This document shows positions 5,648-10,000 of a DNA stretch of 10,000 nt, piece by piece; the stretch's first letter is position 1, and every line of letters begins with the position of its first letter. The notes below the pieces were generated by a model. The model did no database searches and was not told where the DNA came from. It saw only the letters and a program-made list of their open reading frames with translations. The position numbers and the translations under genes were made by a program. Source of the stretch: Asticcacaulis sp. (GTDB lineage Bacteria; Pseudomonadota; Alphaproteobacteria; Caulobacterales; Caulobacteraceae); the NCBI RefSeq assembly GCF_020217185.1, contig NZ_JAIWNX010000150.1, positions 1 through 10,000 on the forward strand, read 5' to 3'.

Positions 5648-6229
5648 TTACTTCTTGTTGGCTTCGGCCGTGATGACGAGGTCGATTTCGTCGCTCACCG
5701 CCGGGACATAGGCGCCCATGCCGAAGTCCGAACGCTTGATCTGGCCCGTGGCGCTGAAGCCTGCGGTCTTCACGCCCTTCATATTGGCGCCGATCTTGTT
5801 CAGCTTGACGGCCAGGGTGACGGGCTTGGTGACGCCGTGGATGGTCAGGTTGCCGGTGACATTGGCCGTGTCCTTACCGGTCACATCGACCTTGGTCGAT
5901 TTGAAGGTCGCGGTCGGGTATTTGGCGGCATCAAAGAAGTCCGGCTTCTTCAGGTGCTCGTCCAGCGCGGCGACGCCGGTGTTCAGGCCGTCGATGGCGA
6001 AGCTGACTTCGACCGACGAATTGGCCGGAGCGGCTTCGTCCAGCACCAGCGTGCCGACGGCGTTCATGAACTTGGCGGTCGGCTTCGAGAAGCCAAAGTG
6101 CGTCCACGAGAAGACGACTTCGGTGTGGGTCGCTTCGAGGGCGTAGGTTTCCGGGGCGGCGAAGGCCGGGGTCAGCGAGCCGGCGAACAGGGCGGCGGCG
6201 ATAAGGGTCGATTTGAAGACGTGACGCAT
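5648..6229 (-). CDS. yceI: YceI family exported protein (polyisoprenoid-binding lipocalin-like fold)
   Basis: A 193-residue protein with a classical signal peptide: MRHVFKS, a hydrophobic stretch (8-18), and a cleavage site after AFA near residue 24, so it is periplasmic. The mature part is one YceI domain: THTEVVFSWTHFGFSK (35-49), LKKPDFFDAAKYPTATFKST (93-112), GNLTIHGVTKPVTL (126-139) and RSDFGMGAYVP (166-176), all in family order. YceI proteins form a lipocalin-like barrel that binds isoprenoid lipids; their physiological job is unsettled and many are stress- or pH-induced. AGGAG lies seven bases before the ATG. A near-consensus promoter with an embedded palindrome lies just upstream and a terminator just downstream, so the gene is probably monocistronic and repressor-controlled. 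The symbol denotes the family, not proven orthology. Confidence 0.93.
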   Translation of the reverse strand: MRHVFKSTLIAAALFAGSLTPAFAAPETYALEATHTEVVFSWTHFGFSKPTAKFMNAVGTLVLDEAAPANSSVEVSFAIDGLNTGVAALDEHLKKPDFFDAAKYPTATFKSTKVDVTGKDTANVTGNLTIHGVTKPVTLAVKLNKIGANMKGVKTAGFSATGQIKRSDFGMGAYVPAVSDEIDLVITAEANKK

Positions 6230-6263
6230 GGCGGGCTCCTTTAAGAGAATGATCTGCGATAAG

Positions 6264-6282
6264 CGTAACTATAAGAGTTACG
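6264..6282 (-). promoter_or_regulatory. Palindromic operator in the yceI promoter
   Basis: On the minus strand CGTAACT-CTTAT-AGTTACG is a perfect 7-bp inverted repeat with a 5-base spacer, 19 bases in all. It covers the whole -10 hexamer (6268-6273) and part of the spacer of the predicted yceI promoter, the classical position for a dimeric repressor. Its form suits a winged-helix or TetR-like regulator; no regulator gene is in the window, so its identity is unknown. Confidence 0.7.
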
Positions 6283-6296
6283 GTTTCGACTGACAA
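6268..6296 (-). promoter_or_regulatory. Sigma-70-type promoter of yceI
   Basis: Minus-strand TTGTCA (plus 6291-6296; 5 of 6 to TTGACA), exactly 17 bases, then TATAGT (plus 6268-6273; 5 of 6 to TATAAT). Transcription should start near 6261, giving a leader of about 30 bases with AGGAG before the ATG. This is the best promoter match I found in the window. Confidence 0.75.
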
Positions 6297-6429
6297 GAGG
6301 GGGACGCGAAAAAATAACGACAGTATCTAATACGACTCGTTGAGGCACAGGTTCATAGTTTCGCCCGGAATTGTCGCTTTTACGTGACAGGGCGCAGCAA
6401 TCTGCAGGATGTGGGCGTAATTGTGACGG

Positions 6430-6451
6430 CTGCAACCCTACTGTCATAAGC
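6430..6451 (+). promoter_or_regulatory. Possible PhoB box upstream of the TonB-dependent receptor
   Basis: CTGTCAT (6441-6447) is a perfect PhoB half-site. Exactly 11 bases earlier CTGCAAC (6430-6436) matches five of seven positions if C or T is allowed at the last base. Two 11-base direct repeats are the PhoB-box design. The box lies 53 bases before the ATG. The remaining divergent region (6300-6429) shows a GANTC site at 6334-6338 and no better signal. One degenerate half makes the call tentative. Confidence 0.35.
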
Positions 6452-6504
6452 TTTGGTTAAGCGATGGATGTTCTGTCTCATCCTCCTGCCAAAGGAAGCC
6501 GTCC

Positions 6505-9027
6505 ATGTCCGTCCTGCGCCTTGCCTCCGTTTCCGTTGTCGCCCTGATGCTGGCGGCACCGGCTCTGGCTCAAACCCAGACCGTCACCGGGTCGGATGAG
6601 GCCGGTGTGCCGGAAATCGTGGTGACGCTGCAAAAGCGCGAGCAGAAGCTGCTCAACGTCCCGGCGGCGGTGACGGGCCTCAGTGCGTCCTTCCTGACCG
6701 ATGTCGGTGTCACCGACTTCGCCGAGCTGTCGCTGTTCGTGCCGGGCTTTGAGGTGCAGGATCAATCGCCGAACAACCCCGGCTTCGTGATGCGCGGCAT
6801 CACCTCCGATTCGGGCGCGGCGACCGGCGAAGCGCGCGTTTCGGTGTTTCAGGACGGTGTGTCGATCTCGCGCTCGCGCGGCGCCTATGTCGAGCTGTTC
6901 GATCTCGACCGCGTCGAAGTGGCCAAGGGCCCGCAATCGACCCTGTTCGGGCGCGGCGCTCTGATCGGGGCCGTCAATATCATTCAGGCCAAGGCCAAAC
7001 CCGTGCTGGATGGCAAGGCGGCGATCAGCGTCGGTGACTATAATTACCGTATGGTCGATGCCATGGTGAACGTGCCGCTCAGCGAAACTCTGGCCGTGCG
7101 CCTGTCGGGCCGTGCCAAGCACCGCGACGGCTATACCGAAAACCTTCTGGGCGGCGACGACTTCAACGGTCTGGGCAGCGATGCCCTGCGCCTTACCGCA
7201 GCCTGGCGTCCGACCGATACCCTGCGTTTCGACCTGATCACCAACTATCAGAAGGATTCGACGCCGGGCACGGGCTTCAAGTCGGGCACCTTTACCCCCA
7301 CCGATCCGAAGACGGGGGCCGTGATCGGCGACCTGTCGCCGACCTCCGGCGCGGCTTTGGCCAATGGCGCGGGGTTCAAGAACCGCGATCTGGGGCTGGA
7401 GCGCACCGTGACCGGCACCACGCTTCTGGGCGAATGGCGTCTGTCGGACGCCTATCGCCTGTCGTCGATCAGCGCCTATCGCCGCTTCTCGGCTTCGGAA
7501 GTGTTTGACGCCGACGGCATGTCGCTGCCGCTGCTGGCCATCGCCGAAGACGCCAAGGGCAAGCAGTGGTCTCAGGAACTGCGCCTCAACTACGATGCGG
7601 GCGGGGCCGTTTCGTGGTTTGCGGGCCTGAGCTATTTCAAGGAAGAGGCCTCGACCGCCGTGCCGATGCAGATCAATGAGCGTCTGGCCGGTCTGTTCCT
7701 CGCGAACGCTCTGGCGCGCCCGACGCCGCAATCGCCCGCTGTGCTGGACGCGACCGCCACGGCCGCTTTCGGCGTGTTGTCGCCCTATGTGCTGACTAAC
7801 CATCGCGAGTCTTCGACGAATTTCGGTAAGACCGAGTCGGTGGACGCCTATGCCGACCTCACCTGGCGCGTCACGCCCAAGCTCGAACTGAGCGCGGGTG
7901 TGCGCTACACTGAGGACGACAAGGTGTCGGGCTATGCCGCCTCGGTGGAAAACCCCTCGGCTCTGGCGGCGGCCTCCAGCCTGACGCCGGTGATTACCGC
8001 CAATGTGCAGGCGCAGGTAACGCAACTGGTCACGCAATACGTCACCGCGACGGGCACCGCACCGTCGCAGGCGCAGATCAACGCCTGGACAGCGCAGGTA
8101 ACGCCGCTGGTCGTGCAGGCCGTCGTCGCCGGTATGCCGCCGGTCGGTATCTTCAAGCAGCCGACGCCGGGCAATGGCAACCGCGTCGATCAGAGCTTCT
8201 CGGACGACGGTGTCACCTACCGTCTGGTGGCCCGCTATGCTTTCAGCGATACAATCAACGCCTACGCCTCGGCGGCGCGCGGCCGCCAGCCCAAGGTGCT
8301 CAGCGGCGATTCGGGCAGCACGCCGCTGGCCGCGCCGAAATTCACCTATGCCGATGCCGAAACCGTCGATAGCCTTGAACTGGGTGTGAAGACGCGCCTG
8401 CTGGACGGTCGCCTGAGCTGGGATACGGCGGTCTATGGCTATAGGTACGAGAACTTCCAGACGCAGGTTTCGACCGCGACCGGCGGCCTGATCACAGTCA
8501 GCGCGGGGGAAGCCGACGCCTACGGTCTGGAGACTCAGGCCTATTACCGACTGACGCCGGGGGCTGACCTGTTTGTCACCTATGCCTACAGCCACGCCCG
8601 CTTCGGCAATGGCCTGTATGAAGGCAACCGCTTCCGCCTGAATCCCGACCACAGCCTGTCGCTGGGCGGGCGCTTCAAGTTCAGCACGCAAAACGCCCGC
8701 TTCTGGTTCACCCCGACCTACATCTGGCAGTCGGACGTCGCCTTTGACGACAATAACGACCTGCCGAAGTACCAGCCGGCGGTGGCAGGCCTGCGCCCGG
8801 TGGCCGACACGAAACAGGACGAAAAGCAGGACGCCTATGGCCTGCTGAACCTGCGTCTGGGCTACGCGCCGCTGAACGCCCCGTGGTCGGTCGAAGTCTT
8901 CGCCGATAACGTCACCGATGAAGCCTATATCAAGGATGCGGGCAATACGGGAGACAACCTCGGTATCGCCACCTTCATCGCCGGTGAACCGCGAATGGTC
9001 GGCGTAACGCTGCGCATCAATTACTGA
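6505..9027 (+). CDS. TonB-dependent outer membrane receptor
   Basis: An 840-residue receptor with a signal peptide (MSVLRLASVSVVALMLAAPALA, cleavage after Ala22), a TonB-box-like PEIVVT (36-41), a plug domain (about 48-165) with VMRGITSD, FQDGVSISRSRG and DRVEVAKGPQSTLFGRG, and a 22-strand-type barrel ending in an aromatic residue (TLRINY), as needed for outer membrane assembly. Residues about 492-549 form an Ala/Val/Gln-rich insertion with an internal duplication. AAAGGA (6491-6496) sets the start. It imports an unidentified ligand using TonB-ExbBD energy. The next gene is a phoD-type phosphatase and both have PhoB-like half-sites, so a phosphate or organophosphate ligand is a reasonable inference; siderophore or glycan ligands cannot be excluded. 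No anti-sigma-interacting N-terminal extension is present. Confidence 0.95.
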   Translation: MSVLRLASVSVVALMLAAPALAQTQTVTGSDEAGVPEIVVTLQKREQKLLNVPAAVTGLSASFLTDVGVTDFAELSLFVPGFEVQDQSPNNPGFVMRGITSDSGAATGEARVSVFQDGVSISRSRGAYVELFDLDRVEVAKGPQSTLFGRGALIGAVNIIQAKAKPVLDGKAAISVGDYNYRMVDAMVNVPLSETLAVRLSGRAKHRDGYTENLLGGDDFNGLGSDALRLTAAWRPTDTLRFDLITNYQKDSTPGTGFKSGTFTPTDPKTGAVIGDLSPTSGAALANGAGFKNRDLGLERTVTGTTLLGEWRLSDAYRLSSISAYRRFSASEVFDADGMSLPLLAIAEDAKGKQWSQELRLNYDAGGAVSWFAGLSYFKEEASTAVPMQINERLAGLFLANALARPTPQSPAVLDATATAAFGVLSPYVLTNHRESSTNFGKTESVDAYADLTWRVTPKLELSAGVRYTEDDKVSGYAASVENPSALAAASSLTPVITANVQAQVTQLVTQYVTATGTAPSQAQINAWTAQVTPLVVQAVVAGMPPVGIFKQPTPGNGNRVDQSFSDDGVTYRLVARYAFSDTINAYASAARGRQPKVLSGDSGSTPLAAPKFTYADAETVDSLELGVKTRLLDGRLSWDTAVYGYRYENFQTQVSTATGGLITVSAGEADAYGLETQAYYRLTPGADLFVTYAYSHARFGNGLYEGNRFRLNPDHSLSLGGRFKFSTQNARFWFTPTYIWQSDVAFDDNNDLPKYQPAVAGLRPVADTKQDEKQDAYGLLNLRLGYAPLNAPWSVEVFADNVTDEAYIKDAGNTGDNLGIATFIAGEPRMVGVTLRINY

Positions 9028-9032
9028 CGTCT

Positions 9033-9088
9033 CTCCTCCCTGCGGCTTTGCCGTGGGGAGGTCCCGAGCTTGCGAGGCGGAGGGGGGC
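9033..9088 (+). repeat. REP-like palindromic intergenic repeat after the receptor gene
   Basis: CCTCCCTGCGGC, loop TTT, GCCGTGGGGAGG (9035-9060 region) forms a hairpin with a 4-bp inner and 6-bp outer stem separated by two mismatches. It is followed by a G-rich tail containing GCTTGCGAGGCGGAGG. This composite design is common between genes in Caulobacter-like genomes, to my knowledge. It is not followed by a T-run but may serve as a 3' end for the receptor mRNA. It resembles the shorter stem-loop at 1451-1480. Confidence 0.6.
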
Positions 9089-9183
9089 GACGCGGTGCTT
9101 AAAACACGCGCTACTTTTGAAGCTCACACACTGGGCTCCCTGCGCCTGCCAGTCGGAGGCGTATAAATCCAGAGGCACCCACC

Positions 9184-9236
9184 CTGTGCATAAGTCTGTG
9201 AACAAAACTGTCATGCAGGCGCAATAACCCTGTCAC
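9184..9236 (+). promoter_or_regulatory. CTGT repeat array / probable PhoB box upstream of phoD
   Basis: Four plus-strand copies begin at 9184 (CTGTGCA), 9196 (CTGTGAA), 9208 (CTGTCAT) and 9230 (CTGTCAC), with steps of 12, 12 and 22 bases. The last two match the PhoB half-site CTGTCA(T/C) exactly and are two helical turns apart. The array ends 48 bases before the phoD-type ATG, and a weak -10-like TTATGG (9246-9251) follows about ten bases later. The spacing is not the textbook 11 bases throughout, so PhoB control is probable but not certain. Confidence 0.5.
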
Positions 9237-9284
9237 CGAAGCGGCTTATGGCCGGTCCTGTACGAACGGCAGGGGACGGCACAG

Positions 9285-10000
9285 ATGAGCGCGACGTATA
9301 AGGTAAGCCGCCGCAAGGCGCTGATGGCCTTCGGTCTGATGGGGGCGGCTCCGGCCGTATCCGGGTCCGGTCAGGCGCCGATCAAGGGCGCGCACTTTGC
9401 GCACGGCGTGGCGGCGGGCGACCCGTTGAGCGACCGCCTGATCCTGTGGACGCGGGTGTCGGGTCTTGAGGCCGCCACCGAAGTCGTGTGGCAGATCGCC
9501 GAACAGGCCGATTTCCGCACGCTGACCGGCACTGGTCGTCTGGTCACTGACGCCGGGCGCGACTATACGGTCAAGGTCGATGCGGCGGCGCTCAGGCCGG
9601 GGCAGACCTATTATTACCGCTTCATCTGTCAGGGCGTGACCTCACCCGTCGGTCAGGCCAGGACCCTGCCGATGCAGACCGATCGCGTCGTGCTGGCCGT
9701 TGCTTCTTGCTCGCTGTTTTCCAACGGCTATTTCAACGCCTATCGCGCCATTGCCGATCTGAAAGAGGTCGATGCCGTCCTGCATCTGGGCGACTATATC
9801 TACGAATACGGTGCGGGCCTGAACGACTATGGCATGGGCAATGGGCGGCTGCTGGGCCGTATCCCGGAGCCGCCGCACGAGATCGTGTCGCTGGCCGACT
9901 ACCGCACGCGCCACGCCCAGTATAAGGCCGACGCCGACCTTCAGGCGGCGCACGCCCGCGCGGCGTGGATTTGTGTCTTTGATGACCACGAAATGTGCAA
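9285..10000 (+). CDS. phoD: PhoD-type alkaline phosphatase/phosphodiesterase, N-terminal 238 residues (3' end outside window)
   Basis: The visible 238 residues begin with a twin-arginine signal (VSRRKALMAFGLMG, residues 7-20, Arg9-Arg10), so the enzyme is exported folded by Tat. The N-terminal PhoD domain follows (HFAHGVAAGDPLSDRLILWTRV, 37-58), typical of these enzymes. The metallophosphatase core then begins: VVLAVASCSLFSNGYFNAY (135-153), VLHLGDYIYEYG (165-176; metal ligand candidate Asp170) and FDDHE (232-236). PhoD enzymes hydrolyse phosphomonoesters and diesters using Fe/Ca and are usually induced by phosphate starvation. AGGGGA (9271-9276) supports the ATG. Further active-site residues lie beyond the window. 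It follows the receptor gene by 257 bases with a probable PhoB box between them, so it likely has its own promoter. Confidence 0.93.
   Translation, partial: MSATYKVSRRKALMAFGLMGAAPAVSGSGQAPIKGAHFAHGVAAGDPLSDRLILWTRVSGLEAATEVVWQIAEQADFRTLTGTGRLVTDAGRDYTVKVDAAALRPGQTYYYRFICQGVTSPVGQARTLPMQTDRVVLAVASCSLFSNGYFNAYRAIADLKEVDAVLHLGDYIYEYGAGLNDYGMGNGRLLGRIPEPPHEIVSLADYRTRHAQYKADADLQAAHARAAWICVFDDHEMC

Noticed and set aside
5609..6244. A 211-codon plus-strand frame opposite yceI.
   Set aside because: Gly/Arg/Asp-rich shadow of the convincing YceI gene, which has a signal peptide, Shine-Dalgarno, promoter and terminator.
6421..6450. TTGTGA-N18-CATAAG as a sigma-70 promoter for the receptor.
   Set aside because: Only four of six matches at each hexamer; the overlapping PhoB-like half-sites are a better explanation, and activated promoters need no -35.
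6478..8691. A 737-codon open frame on the minus strand opposite the TonB receptor gene.
   Set aside because: It is an antisense shadow of a GC-rich gene: low-complexity Arg/Gly/His/Gln-rich translation, no family motif, and the plus-strand receptor explains the DNA fully.
9017..9214. A 65-codon minus-strand frame between the receptor and phoD genes.
   Set aside because: It runs through the palindromic repeat and the PhoB-like array, and its product has no coherent composition.

Overview
The window is ordinary-looking chromosomal DNA of roughly 60% GC from an alphaproteobacterium, most likely a member of the Caulobacteraceae; an Asticcacaulis-like genome would fit. This taxon call is an inference. 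It rests on the fabA-fabB-fabI order, the N-terminally extended FabI, a perfect CtrA-type box (TTAA-N7-TTAA), GANTC sites in two leaders, and a long TonB-dependent receptor beside a Tat-exported PhoD phosphatase.

Layout. (1) 1-2317, plus strand: the 3' end of fabA, then fabB and fabI, the unsaturated fatty acid branch plus the enoyl reductase, read as one operon with a stem-loop between fabB and fabI. (2) 2318-3608, plus strand: a hairpin-rich leader followed by three overlapping genes: a zeta-toxin-like P-loop kinase, a 59-residue protein that starts at TTG and is easily missed, and a zincin metallopeptidase with HExxH. (3) 3609-3967: a short intergenic stretch with the CtrA-like box, then an unrecognised 59-residue gene ending at a strong intrinsic terminator. 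(4) 3964-6229, minus strand: yceI (exported lipocalin-like protein), a LigB/DODA-type extradiol dioxygenase and a glutathione S-transferase. yceI has its own near-consensus promoter with an embedded palindromic operator and its own terminator, so it is probably monocistronic; the dioxygenase and GST genes lie downstream of it. (5) 6230-6504: divergent control region between yceI and the receptor. (6) 6505-10000, plus strand: an 840-residue TonB-dependent receptor, a palindromic intergenic repeat, then the 5' part of a phoD-type alkaline phosphatase cut by the window end.

How the genes work together. FabA, FabB and FabI serve fatty acid synthesis in the cytosol. The receptor and PhoD look like a phosphate-acquisition pair: CTGTCAT/CTGTCAC PhoB-box half-sites lie upstream of phoD, and one perfect half-site lies upstream of the receptor. 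The kinase/59-aa/peptidase cassette resembles a toxin-antitoxin unit with an attached protease, but only the outer two families are recognisable. No tRNA, rRNA, CRISPR array, IS element or phage gene was seen. The least-explained items are the hidden 59-aa gene at 3010-3189, the structured leader at 2317-2439, the CtrA-boxed small gene at 3729-3908 and the yceI operator.
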